Source: a marine actinobacterium MedAcidi-G3 (lineage in GTDB: Bacteria; Actinomycetota; Acidimicrobiia; Acidimicrobiales; Poriferisodalaceae). Taken from it: a stretch of 64,000 bases of DNA. The stretch is from positions 52,811 through 116,810 of the forward strand of contig JUEP01000007.1 in NCBI GenBank assembly GCA_000817105.1, in the 5' to 3' direction. Under the pieces are notes generated by a model, which saw only the letters and a program-made list of their open reading frames with translations, was not told where the DNA came from and did not search any database. Made by a program: the position numbers and the translations under genes. This document shows positions 25,522-35,080 of the stretch, one piece after another; position 1 is the stretch's first letter, and every line of letters begins with the position of its first letter.

Positions 25522-27672
25522 GTGTCCAATGGTGACCAAGAGAGTTATACAACGCAAGGCGGAATAAAAATCCGAGTAGATGTAGCTGCTATCGAGCCAG
25601 AGGCGGCTATCGAAGATCTTATTGACCGGCTGGATTCAGCCCGGGGAGTACTGCTGTCTTCAAGCTACGAGTACCCGGGGCGGTACACGCGTTGGGATAT
25701 GGGTTTTGTTGATCCGCCCCTAGCTGTGAGTAGCAATGATGAGGAAGTTAAGTTTGAGGCGCTGAATGCCCGTGGAGAGGTTCTATTAAGTCCCGTTCGT
25801 CTAGCTGTGGAGGAACTCGAATTCGCTTCGATTATTGAAGATGGCGATGGGCGTATTGTTTGCCGAATAGAGAGAGGAACTGAACGGTTCGAAGAAGAAG
25901 AGCGAAGCCGCCAACCTTCTTCATTCGCCGTCATCAGGACCATTGTCGATTTGTTTTTGGGCTCTGATGAACATTTAGGACTTTATGGAGCCTTTGGTTA
26001 CGACCTAGCATTTCAGTTTGAACCCATCGAGCTCAAACTGGTTCGCCCAGGAGACCAACGAGACATGGTTTTGTATGTCCCCGATGAAATTATTGTCGTG
26101 GATCACCAAGGGGGTATAGCGGAGCGTCGTCGATACGATTTTTCCTATGCCGGTTTAGATACCGCTGATATAAGTCGAGCAGGTTCGCGGGAGCCTTATC
26201 AGCCGGACTTAGACCTTACGTCCATACGTGACCATGAGAGCGGCGAATATGCTGGGGTTGTTGATTTAGCCCGTGAGTATTTTGCTCGCGGTGACTTGTT
26301 CGAAGTGGTGTCGAGCCAAACGTTCATAGAACCATCTCCGGAGCCACCGTCAGAACTCTTTCGGCGCCTCAAGGAACAGAATCCTTCTCCTTACGGATTT
26401 CTGATCAACCTTGGTAAATCTGAATGGCTAGTTGGTGCCTCCCCAGAGATGTATGTGCGTGTTGAGGGCGACAGAGTCGAGACCTGTCCTATTTCAGGGA
26501 CTATTGCAAGAGGGCAAGACCCGCTAGACGATGCATCTCAGATTCTTGCTTTGCTTAACTCTGAAAAAGATGAGTCTGAACTGACGATGTGTACCGATGT
26601 GGATCGAAACGATAAGAGCAGAATATGCATCCCAGGATCGGTCAAAGTTATAGGACGACGTCAGATTGAAATGTACTCGCGCTTGATTCATACAGTCGAT
26701 CATGTGGAAGGAAGGCTTCGCCCCGAGTTTGATGCCCTTGACGCATTTCTTGCCCACACATGGGCAGTGACAGTTACAGGTGCTCCAAAGACCGCAGCGA
26801 TGATGTTCCTTGAGAATCATGAGAAGAGCCCAAGAGCCTGGTACGGCGGAGCCATTGGGAAAGTCGGGTTTGACGGTGGTCTCAATACCGGACTTACGCT
26901 TAGGACGATAAGAATTAAGGATGGCCACGCAGAGGTTCGAGTCGGCGCCACGTTGTTGTGGGACTCTGACCCCGTAGCCGAAGAAGAAGAGACTGAATTG
27001 AAGGCGTCAGCTTTCTTGGATGCACTGAGGTTGCCTCGGCGAATCGCCGACTCTCAGGTGTTGCCAGTGGTGGAAGAAACCAAAAAAGTGTTGCTGGTAG
27101 ATCACATGGATTCTTTTGTGCACACTTTAGGAAATTACCTTCGGCAAACTGGCGCCGACGTTGTTACACAACGATCAGGCTTTCCGTTAGAAGACCTCTC
27201 GCTTCGACGACCCGACATGTTGGTCTTGTCCCCAGGGCCAGGGAACCCCTCAGACTTTCAAATCTCAGCAACAATTGAAGCTGCGCTAGCGCTAGAAATT
27301 CCCATCTTCGGTGTTTGTTTAGGGCTTCAAGCAGTCGTTGAATTTTTTGGGGGAACGCTCAGTCAATTGAGAACACCTATGCATGGAAAAGCTTCATCAG
27401 TTCAGGTTCTTGGCGGCCATTTATTTAACGGTCTCCCGTCAGACTTCAGAGCAGGTCGTTACCACTCGCTCTACGTGCAAGAAGAGATGATTCCGGACTG
27501 TTTGGAGGTCACCGCTGTCAGCGCCGACGACGAAGTGGTTATGGCTGTTGAACATAAATCGTTGCCGATAAGCGCGGTGCAGTTTCATCCCGAATCGATA
27601 ATGTCTTTCGATGACGAGATCGGACTGCGATTAATACGCAATGCGGTCCAAATTTTAACGGAGCAGACGTGA
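25522..27672 (+). CDS. trpEG: Fused anthranilate synthase components I and II (TrpE-TrpG)
   Basis: TrpE part SGTIARGQDPLDD, CTDVDRNDKSRICIPGSV, GAPKTAAMMFLENHEKSPRAWYGGAIGKVGFDGGLNTGLTLRT; TrpG part VLLVDHMDSFVHTLGNYLRQTGADV, LSPGPGNPSDF, IFGVCLGLQAVVE, VQFHPESI. Confidence 0.95.
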   Translation: MSNGDQESYTTQGGIKIRVDVAAIEPEAAIEDLIDRLDSARGVLLSSSYEYPGRYTRWDMGFVDPPLAVSSNDEEVKFEALNARGEVLLSPVRLAVEELEFASIIEDGDGRIVCRIERGTERFEEEERSRQPSSFAVIRTIVDLFLGSDEHLGLYGAFGYDLAFQFEPIELKLVRPGDQRDMVLYVPDEIIVVDHQGGIAERRRYDFSYAGLDTADISRAGSREPYQPDLDLTSIRDHESGEYAGVVDLAREYFARGDLFEVVSSQTFIEPSPEPPSELFRRLKEQNPSPYGFLINLGKSEWLVGASPEMYVRVEGDRVETCPISGTIARGQDPLDDASQILALLNSEKDESELTMCTDVDRNDKSRICIPGSVKVIGRRQIEMYSRLIHTVDHVEGRLRPEFDALDAFLAHTWAVTVTGAPKTAAMMFLENHEKSPRAWYGGAIGKVGFDGGLNTGLTLRTIRIKDGHAEVRVGATLLWDSDPVAEEEETELKASAFLDALRLPRRIADSQVLPVVEETKKVLLVDHMDSFVHTLGNYLRQTGADVVTQRSGFPLEDLSLRRPDMLVLSPGPGNPSDFQISATIEAALALEIPIFGVCLGLQAVVEFFGGTLSQLRTPMHGKASSVQVLGGHLFNGLPSDFRAGRYHSLYVQEEMIPDCLEVTAVSADDEVVMAVEHKSLPISAVQFHPESIMSFDDEIGLRLIRNAVQILTEQT

Positions 27673-28481
27673 CCTTTCGAACTTACTCAATGAAAAGAGA
27701 CGTTCTGATGGCAGAAGGGCCAGATGCTGAGGCCTACCTGCATGGGCAAATTTCACAAGACGTTGATGACATGTCAGACGGAGAATCCCGGCTTTCATTT
27801 CTTCTGGAACCGAAGGGCAATATCGAGAGTTGTTTTAGGATCACACGTTTGGAGCAAGATCATTATGTGCTAGATACCGAATTCGGTCATGGAGAGCTTC
27901 TCCAGTCCTCGCTTGAGCGCTTTAAACTTCGGTCCAAGGTGAATTTCATTTTTCATCAGTGGAAGATGGTCTCGATTTTTGGTGAAACTCAACCAGCGAA
28001 TATTGAGCCGGGGGTGCTAGCGCTGCAGTCCTCTTGGGTGGGAGTGCAATACCTAGACCTTCTAGGAGATGATCCACTACTCGAACTTTCTGAGTGTGAC
28101 CACGATGAGTATCAGAGTCTTCGTTATCGCTATGGCTTGCCGGTGATCGGCAAAGAATTCCAAGTCGGCGCGATCCCCAATGAAACTGACTTGTTGAACT
28201 TGGCCGTTTCGTTCGATAAGGGTTGCTATCGCGGGCAAGAGTTGGTGGAACGAATTGATTCCCGTAAAGGGGGACGAAAGTTGCTCCGACGTATTCGCAG
28301 TGATGTAGCGATGTCGATTAACGAGGGGCTCTTTGAGGGTGACCAGAAAGTCGGAGAGGTTTTGGCGATCGCGTCAATTCCTGACTATTTCGGTTTTGCT
28401 TCTATTAGGGGCGAAGTGGAAGAGCTAACGACCGAAGCCGGCGAAACCGTGGAGTATGGGTCGCTTAGCGAGGTTCTCTAA
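27669..28481 (+). CDS. ygfZ: YgfZ-family folate-binding protein
   Basis: GPDAEAYLHGQISQDVDDM...LEPKGNIESCFRI; SFDKGCYRGQELVERIDSRKGGRKLLRRI (K-x-C-Y-x-G-Q-E motif). Confidence 0.92.
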   Translation: MTFRTYSMKRDVLMAEGPDAEAYLHGQISQDVDDMSDGESRLSFLLEPKGNIESCFRITRLEQDHYVLDTEFGHGELLQSSLERFKLRSKVNFIFHQWKMVSIFGETQPANIEPGVLALQSSWVGVQYLDLLGDDPLLELSECDHDEYQSLRYRYGLPVIGKEFQVGAIPNETDLLNLAVSFDKGCYRGQELVERIDSRKGGRKLLRRIRSDVAMSINEGLFEGDQKVGEVLAIASIPDYFGFASIRGEVEELTTEAGETVEYGSLSEVL

Positions 28482-28575
28482 TAGCAAATCCTCCGGGGAC
28501 CTGACTCCGAGTAACATCTCTGAGTAGCTTAAGATGTTCGCAGAATGCGAGCCGGCTCAACTGGGAGAAACGACT

Positions 28576-28890
28576 GTGGCTAAGACTGCATTGCTAGCAA
28601 AACTGACTGCGAAGGAAGGACAGCGTGATGCTTTACTCGCGGTAATCGCCGACCTGGGAATGCGAAATGTGTCCGGAGAACCTGGCACCGAGATCTACGC
28701 CGCCCACAAGGATGCAAACGACGAGAATGTTGTTTGGTTCTACGAGATGTATTCAGATGGTGATGCTTTAGCGTCGCACGGTGGATCGGATGGAATGAAG
28801 GAATTTGGTCGTGCTACCGGCGAATTTATGGCTGGCCGAGCGGAGTTGTTTTTTCTCGAGCCTGTGTGCGCCAAAGGTATTGACCTCTGA
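28576..28890 (+). CDS. Antibiotic biosynthesis monooxygenase (ABM)-domain protein
   Basis: AKTALLAKLTAKEGQRDALLAVIADL...EPGTEIYAAHKDANDENVVWFYEMYSDGDALASHGGSDGMKEF; GTG start after gggagaaacgact (ORF track starts at 28534). Confidence 0.88.
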   Translation: MAKTALLAKLTAKEGQRDALLAVIADLGMRNVSGEPGTEIYAAHKDANDENVVWFYEMYSDGDALASHGGSDGMKEFGRATGEFMAGRAELFFLEPVCAKGIDL

Positions 28891-28939
28891 GTAACGTGAG
28901 GCAAATTAGAACGAGCCGCACTTTGGAAAGCACCTCAGC

Positions 28940-29728
28940 ATGGCTGTAGGTGGAGGCACATATCTAGATCGGATCGTCGCTGAGCATAGAGCCCGTTCGT
29001 TAGCCGACCAACGACCTCTTCAAGACCTACTTGAACAAGCTTTGGGGTGTTCCGAGCCGCGTGGGTTTGCGGATGCCTTAAAGACTCCTGGGTTAAGCGT
29101 GATAGCAGAAATCAAAAGGCGATCTCCATCGAAAGGGGACCTTTTTGCCGACCTAGAGCCCGCAGTTCTGGCTAAGCAGTACATGAGTGGAGGGGCGGCG
29201 TGCCTTTCGGTTCTCACAGACGCACCAAATTTTGGAGGTTCGAGTCAGGATCTGAAAGAAGCTCGATCAGCTGTAGATCTGCCGGTATTAAGAAAGGACT
29301 TCACAGTACAAGAGCGTGACGTAGTCGATGCTCGTCTGATGGGTGCTGATTGCGTGTTATTGATTGTCGCTGCTCTCTCCGATACTGAGCTTGTCACTTT
29401 GTTCGAGTTGACTCGGAGCTTAGGTATGGATGCCTTGGTCGAAGTCCATGATGAAAACGAGTTGGAGGCTGCTTTGAGAATTGGAGCAGACCTTATTGGT
29501 GTAAATCAGCGTGACTTATTTACATTTGAGGTTGACCACGAACGCGCTCAGCGGATTGCAGGGCTCATTCCCAAGGGGATAGTAGGAGTTGCCGAATCAG
29601 GAGTTCGAGATACTGCTGACGCGAGGGTTTTGTATGAAGTTGGTTACTCGGCGGTCCTGGTCGGAGAAACTTTGGTTTTGAGCGCTGATCCATCCGCTGC
29701 CGTGTCTTCCCTGAGAGTTGATAGCTGA
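28940..29728 (+). CDS. trpC: Indole-3-glycerol phosphate synthase
   Basis: LSVIAEIKRRSPSKGDLFADLEP, ACLSVLTDAPNFGGSSQDL, VLRKDFTVQERDVVDARLMGADCVLLIVAAL. Confidence 0.97.
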   Translation: MAVGGGTYLDRIVAEHRARSLADQRPLQDLLEQALGCSEPRGFADALKTPGLSVIAEIKRRSPSKGDLFADLEPAVLAKQYMSGGAACLSVLTDAPNFGGSSQDLKEARSAVDLPVLRKDFTVQERDVVDARLMGADCVLLIVAALSDTELVTLFELTRSLGMDALVEVHDENELEAALRIGADLIGVNQRDLFTFEVDHERAQRIAGLIPKGIVGVAESGVRDTADARVLYEVGYSAVLVGETLVLSADPSAAVSSLRVDS

Positions 29729-30405
29729 TGTTCGTCAAGGTTTGCGGCATCACTACAGAGGAAGATGCGCTAGTGGCGATCGGAATGGGCGCAGACGCTT
29801 TGGGCTTCAACTTTGTTCCGGGATCGTCTCGACAAGTTCGTCCATCTGTTGCAAGAGATATTGTTCGACGTTTGCCGGGTGGTGTAATGACAGTAGGGAT
29901 CTTTAGGGACGAATTGAAAGAAACTGTCGTTGAAACAGTCCACGAAGCTGGATTACAGGCTGCTCAGCTACATGGCCGAGAGTCGCCTGAAGATAGTTCG
30001 TGGATTGCAGAACGAGTTCCTTACCTGATTAAGGTGTTTGTCGCAGGGGATCCGGCCATCGATGACCTTGAGCGATACTCAGCCACTGCTGTGTTAGTAG
30101 ATGCCCATGAGCCAGGTTCGGGTGAGGTCTTCGATTGGTCGATACTTGATGGGCGGGAACGGGGACGACCATTGATATTGGCGGGCGGACTGAATCCTCA
30201 GAATGTGGCGCAGGCTGTGAGCGTGGTTAAGCCTTGGGGTGTCGACGTGGCGAGTGGGGTTGAGGCGTCACCGGGTGTTAAAGACCCTGTGAAAGTCCGA
30301 GAATTTATCCTGAATGCCCGAGATTCGAGTGCCTCGCTAGAACAGACCGATGAATTTTTTGACCCTGATGCTCCGAGGCCATACGACTGGCGCGACGAGT
30401 GGTGA
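29728..30405 (+). CDS. trpF: Phosphoribosylanthranilate isomerase
   Basis: VKVCGITTEEDALVAIGMGADALGFNFVPGSSRQV, LILAGGLNPQNVAQAV, GVDVASGVEASPGVKDPVKVREF. Confidence 0.95.
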   Translation: MFVKVCGITTEEDALVAIGMGADALGFNFVPGSSRQVRPSVARDIVRRLPGGVMTVGIFRDELKETVVETVHEAGLQAAQLHGRESPEDSSWIAERVPYLIKVFVAGDPAIDDLERYSATAVLVDAHEPGSGEVFDWSILDGRERGRPLILAGGLNPQNVAQAVSVVKPWGVDVASGVEASPGVKDPVKVREFILNARDSSASLEQTDEFFDPDAPRPYDWRDEW

Positions 30406-30435
30406 GCTAGGGGTTCGCGCCGATAGGTTGGTCGC

Positions 30436-31605
30436 ATGGTGATGATCGATCCAACTAAAGAAGGGCGTTTCGGCGAATTTGGTGGACGTTTTGTTCCCGA
30501 AACTCTCATTCCAGCCTGTGAAGAGTTAGAAGAGGCATTTCGTGACGCGTGGGCAGACCCGCTCTTTATCGAAGAATTTCACCGAATTCTTATTGATTAT
30601 GGAGGTCGACCTTCGCCGCTGACAGAGTGCTACAGACTGTCAGAGCAATTAGGGGTCAGAATCCTGTTGAAGCGTGAAGATTTGAACCACACCGGTTCAC
30701 ACAAAATCAACAACGTGATAGGTCAAGCTCTACTTGCACGTCGAATGGGGAAATCGCGGCTGGTCGCTGAAACTGGTGCCGGTCAACATGGAGTAGCTAC
30801 CGCAACTGCAGCGGCCTTGTTTGATATGGAATGCAAGGTCTATATGGGGCAGGTTGACGTAGACCGACAGGAACTAAATGTTTTTAGGATGAATCTGCTA
30901 GGAGCAGAGGTCGAAGCTGTTTCGTCCGGTAGCAGAACCCTCAAAGATGCTGTGAATGAAGCGCTTCGTGATTGGGTAGGGACCGTCGAAAATACCCACT
31001 ACTGCCTAGGCTCGGTAATGGGTCCGCATCCCTATCCGTGGATGGTTCGAACTTTCCATCATGTGATTGGCGATGAGGCTCATGAACAATGTTTGAAACT
31101 AATGGAGAGAGTCCCGGATGTTGTTGTCGCATGCGTAGGTGGAGGAAGTAACGCAGCAGGGATTTTCTCTGGTTTTGCGGGTACTGAAGCACGTTTGGTG
31201 GGAGTCGAACCGGCTGGCGGAGCAGCCGTCGGACGGGGCGTTCCTGGTGTTGTCCATGGTATGTCTTCTTACCTCATGCAAGACGAAGTCGGTCAGGTCC
31301 AAGAAGCGGAGTCTATTTCGGCTGGGCTTGATTATCCCGGGGTTGGACCAGAGCATGCATATTTGTCATCTGTCGGTAGAGCTGAATATCCGTCGGTAAC
31401 GGACCAAGAAGTAATTGAAGCATTTCAGCTTCTATGTAAAACCGAGGGGATTATTCCGGCTCTTGAATCAGCTCACGCTTTGGCCTGGGTTGTCAGAGAA
31501 GCGGAAACTTTACGAGACCAAGTTGTCCTTCTGAATCTTTCCGGGCGTGGCGATAAAGACGTCGACCAGATGATGGAAGTATTGGGAACGGACAACGATC
31601 AGTGA
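30436..31605 (+). CDS. trpB: Tryptophan synthase beta chain
   Basis: [78 protein letters not shown]. Confidence 0.98.
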   Translation: MVMIDPTKEGRFGEFGGRFVPETLIPACEELEEAFRDAWADPLFIEEFHRILIDYGGRPSPLTECYRLSEQLGVRILLKREDLNHTGSHKINNVIGQALLARRMGKSRLVAETGAGQHGVATATAAALFDMECKVYMGQVDVDRQELNVFRMNLLGAEVEAVSSGSRTLKDAVNEALRDWVGTVENTHYCLGSVMGPHPYPWMVRTFHHVIGDEAHEQCLKLMERVPDVVVACVGGGSNAAGIFSGFAGTEARLVGVEPAGGAAVGRGVPGVVHGMSSYLMQDEVGQVQEAESISAGLDYPGVGPEHAYLSSVGRAEYPSVTDQEVIEAFQLLCKTEGIIPALESAHALAWVVREAETLRDQVVLLNLSGRGDKDVDQMMEVLGTDNDQ

Positions 31606-32393
31606 ACCTGAAATCTGATGTAGGACGGATGGAGACGTCTCTTCGGGCTAAGAGAGATGGAGGGGGCAAACTCTTAGTTGCCTACGTCACGGGTGGATTT
31701 GAGGGATGGGAAACAGCAGTAGAAGCTGCTGCTGCTGCTGGAGCAGATGCTATTGAAATAGGAATACCATTTTCGGACCCTGTTATGGACGGACCTGTAA
31801 TCCAAGAGGCGAGCGAAATAGCCCTAGCTGCTGGATCTACTCCCGCCTCGATCTTGGCTGCTGTCCCGAACCTAGATACAGGTATCCCGCACGCAGTCAT
31901 GACTTATTACAACCTTGCCCACAATCCGGGCCATGAAAGATTCGCGGCGACCTTGGCGGATTCGGGTGTAGACGCGGCCATTTTGCCTGACCTTCCGTTT
32001 GTCGAGTCGGGACCGTGGCGGGAAGCTGCCGCCGAGGTGGGAATAGAGACAATTCTTCTGGCGGCGCCGACAACGCCAGACGCAAGACTTCCAGAACTGT
32101 GCGCTGCCTCTGCAGGATTTGTATATGCCGTCGGGCTCCTCGGAGTGACTGGAGAGAGATCAACTCTTGCGTCGACGGCAACCGAAATAGCCCACAGGTG
32201 CAAAACCGTCACAGATAAGCCGGTGTTGACCGGCGTCGGCATCGGCTCGCCGGAACAAGCAGTGGAGGCGAGCGAGGTAGCCGACGGTGTAATTATCGGA
32301 TCAGCTGTCGTCCGTCAGCTTTTAGACGGCCACGGTGCTGAAGGGGTAGGTGAACTAGTGGCCTCATATCGGACGGCTCTCGATGCCGGGTGA
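31602..32393 (+). CDS. trpA: Tryptophan synthase alpha chain
   Basis: [74 protein letters not shown]. Confidence 0.97.
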   Translation: MNLKSDVGRMETSLRAKRDGGGKLLVAYVTGGFEGWETAVEAAAAAGADAIEIGIPFSDPVMDGPVIQEASEIALAAGSTPASILAAVPNLDTGIPHAVMTYYNLAHNPGHERFAATLADSGVDAAILPDLPFVESGPWREAAAEVGIETILLAAPTTPDARLPELCAASAGFVYAVGLLGVTGERSTLASTATEIAHRCKTVTDKPVLTGVGIGSPEQAVEASEVADGVIIGSAVVRQLLDGHGAEGVGELVASYRTALDAG

Positions 32394-32405
32394 AACTAGC
32401 CGTCT

Positions 32406-32765
32406 ATGGTAGGCCGGATTGTCGATGATTGTGAGTTGTGCGAAGCAGCACGATTTACCCACTGGTACTACGAAGATGACGTCTGCTGGGTAGCTGATTG
32501 TGAAGCCTGTTCAACACCCATGGTCGTGTGGAAATCGCATGGCACGAATCCGTCTGAAGAAAATATTAGTTGGATGCTTGAACGTCTCAAAGAGGCGGGA
32601 ATTGAGAGGTTCGGGCCGGAAGTTGGAAGCATTGATCGGACAATGAGGCAGGTCCCCGAGCATTTCCATGCCCATTTACGTGATCCACAATGGCTGTCTC
32701 GTCGGTGGACTGAAAAACCAAGTAAGTACTCAGGCGTCGGCGGAAATCGGACACTTCTTAAGTGA
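32406..32765 (+). CDS. HIT-like hypothetical protein with extra cysteines
   Basis: CELCEAARFTHWYYEDDVCWVADCEACSTPMVVWKSHG and the His-rich stretch EHFHAHLRD. Confidence 0.6.
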   Translation: MVGRIVDDCELCEAARFTHWYYEDDVCWVADCEACSTPMVVWKSHGTNPSEENISWMLERLKEAGIERFGPEVGSIDRTMRQVPEHFHAHLRDPQWLSRRWTEKPSKYSGVGGNRTLLK

Positions 32766-33115
32766 AGTACCTCAGTCTCAGTTGTTTGTTAGGCCTTCTC
32801 TGCGCACTGTGCTTTGCTTGCGGAGACAACACAGACTGGGTCTCGAAAGGACCTACCAATGAGGTTTACTCTGAGGATCTCTTACTTCTAGGTAAAGAGG
32901 TTTACTCAGACACGTGCTCTACTTGTCATGGAGCTGATGGTTCAGGCAGTTTCGGCCCTGCTTTGCTGGGGAAAGGCCACAAATATACTTACCAAAACCA
33001 TCGAACTCTTATCGAACGAGGTAGGCGGTCTATGCCGGGCTTTGGAGCCAGTCTCACCGACCGGGAAATCGAGGCAGTCCTGGCACATATTCGTGTGGGC
33101 TTCTTTAGTGATTGA
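32762..33115 (+). CDS. Monoheme cytochrome c, probable lipoprotein
   Basis: GTG start; N-terminal hydrophobic segment ending in LCFAC (lipobox-like); YSDTCSTCHGADGSGSFGPALLG CxxCH heme motif. Confidence 0.85.
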   Translation: MKYLSLSCLLGLLCALCFACGDNTDWVSKGPTNEVYSEDLLLLGKEVYSDTCSTCHGADGSGSFGPALLGKGHKYTYQNHRTLIERGRRSMPGFGASLTDREIEAVLAHIRVGFFSD

Positions 33116-33174
33116 GGCAATCATTTATTCGGATGAAGCGGGATAGCAGCTTCGTGGCTCGCTATCTTGTCTAG

Positions 33175-33636
33175 ATGCTTGAGCCTGGCGACAGAGCACC
33201 CACCTTTACCCTTTATGACCAGAATCAATTTAAATGGCGACTGACGGAACAACGAAGTTCACGAGTAGTCGTGTTCTTCTACCCCAAAGCGAATACGACC
33301 GGATGTACCGAGCAAGCTACTGGATTGCGAGATTTACTGCCGGTCATACCTGATGTAGTGATCGTAGGTATAAGCGCCGATCCTCCTGATAAACAGTTTG
33401 GGTGGGATGAGAAACACAACCTAGGTTTCCCCCTGCTTTCAGACCCCGAATACAAAATTGCTAAGAAGTATGGTGTCTTTGGACCTAAGAAACTTTACGG
33501 TCGCGAATATCAAGGAGTGACCCGTTCTATGTTTTTGATTTCACCCGTTGGTCGGGTCGAAAAGGTTTGGTGGAAAGTGTCTCCGAAAGCGACGCCAATC
33601 GAACTTATGTCAGCGTTGGAGGATATCGGTGAGTAG
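33175..33636 (+). CDS. bcp: Peroxiredoxin (Bcp/PrxQ family)
   Basis: LEPGDRAPTFTLYDQNQ...VVVFFYPKANTTGCTEQATGLRD, VGISADPPDKQFGWDEKHNLGFPLLSDPEYKIAKKYGV. Confidence 0.93.
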   Translation: MLEPGDRAPTFTLYDQNQFKWRLTEQRSSRVVVFFYPKANTTGCTEQATGLRDLLPVIPDVVIVGISADPPDKQFGWDEKHNLGFPLLSDPEYKIAKKYGVFGPKKLYGREYQGVTRSMFLISPVGRVEKVWWKVSPKATPIELMSALEDIGE

Positions 33637-34066
33637 TTATCCGCACCCAAGTGACTTATTGCCTCACAGACCTCCTTTTTTGTTATGTGACGAGATCGTT
33701 GATTTGAAGCCTGGAGTGTCATGCACGGCGCTATGGCATCTCAGTGGGAATGAGAGCTTCTTTGCAGGCCATTTCCCTGGTCGCCCAACCTTACCGGGAG
33801 TCCTCATCGTTGAATCGCTTGCCCAAACGGCTGGCTTAGCAGCGCTTAGTGCCGACGAGTTCGCAGGAAAACTGCCTTTGTTTGGAGGAATCGACAAAGC
33901 TCGCTTCCGGCGGCAAGTGGTTCCGGGTGAAACAGTGACCCTCACAGCACATCTGGGAAAGATGTCGCGAATGGCTGGCAAAGCGACTGGCGAAGCCTCT
34001 GTGGGTGGCGAAGTGGCATGTAAAGCAGAAATGATGTTTATTATCGCTAATGCTGCGGATCTATAG
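33629..34066 (+). CDS. FabZ-like 3-hydroxyacyl-ACP dehydratase
   Basis: GTG start at 33629 overlapping bcp; LPHRPPFLLCDEIVDL, FFAGHFPGRPTLPGVLIVESLAQTAGL, KARFRRQVVPGE. Confidence 0.88.
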   Translation: MSSYPHPSDLLPHRPPFLLCDEIVDLKPGVSCTALWHLSGNESFFAGHFPGRPTLPGVLIVESLAQTAGLAALSADEFAGKLPLFGGIDKARFRRQVVPGETVTLTAHLGKMSRMAGKATGEASVGGEVACKAEMMFIIANAADL

Positions 34067-34075
34067 CTTCGGGTA

Positions 34076-34774
34076 GTGACAGTGAGCGAGTGGTTGAAGG
34101 CAACTTGGACTCGTCAGCACCAACGCGATGGCTTTTTGCTTGGGTTAGCGGTAGGCATATTTGGGATCACATTTGGGGTTCTTTCTATCTCCGCAGGATT
34201 AGCTGAGTGGCAGGCAGTCGCAATGTCCCTGTTTATGTTCACTGGAGCATCACAGTTCGCTGCTGTTGGAGTAATCGACGCAGGAGGTAACCCGGTTTCG
34301 GCCCTTGGGACTGCGCTGCTCTTGGCAGCACGCAACGGTGCTTATGCGCTGTCAGTGGGCAAGATTATGCCACCTGGAAAAGGCAGGAAGCTACTTGCTG
34401 CACAGCTAGTAATTGACGAGAGCAGCGCAATGGCTCAAGCTCAGCCAACTCTCAGAGAGGCTCAAGAAGCATTCTGGACAACGGGGTTATCGGTTTTCGT
34501 CTTTTGGAATTTAGGAACTCTTATTGGTGTGCTAGTTGGCGGGATTATTGGTGATCCAATGGTCTGGGGTCTTGATGCAGCCTTTCCTGCAGCGTTCTTT
34601 GCGTTGTTGCTGCCTCATTTAAACAAGCGCGAGAAACGCAGGTCGGCTTTCATTGGGGCCGCAATCGCTATGGTTGCCATCCCCGTTTTGCCTTCCGGTC
34701 TTCCAGTGGTTCTAGCGGGTTTTGGCGCAGTAGTAGGGGCGAGAGCTAGAACGAAGAGACAGGGTCAAAACTGA
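34076..34774 (+). CDS. azlC: AzlC-family branched-chain amino acid permease
   Basis: FLLGLAVGIFGITFGVLSISAGLAEWQAVAMSLFMFTGASQFAAVGV; paired with azlD. Confidence 0.93.
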   Translation: MTVSEWLKATWTRQHQRDGFLLGLAVGIFGITFGVLSISAGLAEWQAVAMSLFMFTGASQFAAVGVIDAGGNPVSALGTALLLAARNGAYALSVGKIMPPGKGRKLLAAQLVIDESSAMAQAQPTLREAQEAFWTTGLSVFVFWNLGTLIGVLVGGIIGDPMVWGLDAAFPAAFFALLLPHLNKREKRRSAFIGAAIAMVAIPVLPSGLPVVLAGFGAVVGARARTKRQGQN

Positions 34775-35073
34775 TGACGTGGTGGTTGCTTGCGGGGCTA
34801 CTAATAGGGTGCTATTTCTTCAAAGTTGCCGGACTTTTTGTGGCGGAAAATTCTCGTCTCTCGCCCTGGGCAGACAGGTTTCTCAGTTGTTTGACGCCCG
34901 CTGTCTTGTCTGGCTTGATAATTGTCCAGACATTTGATTTTGGTGGTGAATTGGCGATGGGTGCGCTCACTGTTGGAGTAGCAACTGGAGCCGCTGCGGC
35001 CTTATTGAAAGCTCCGCTAGCAGTTGTATTGGTGGTGGCCTCTGCAACCACAGCTGTTACTCGGTTGTTTTGA
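34774..35073 (+). CDS. azlD: AzlD-family branched-chain amino acid transport protein
   Basis: 99-aa membrane protein directly after azlC with 1-bp stop/start overlap; CLTPAVLSGLIIVQTF. Confidence 0.9.
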   Translation: MTWWLLAGLLIGCYFFKVAGLFVAENSRLSPWADRFLSCLTPAVLSGLIIVQTFDFGGELAMGALTVGVATGAAAALLKAPLAVVLVVASATTAVTRLF

Positions 35074-35080
35074 ACTTCTG

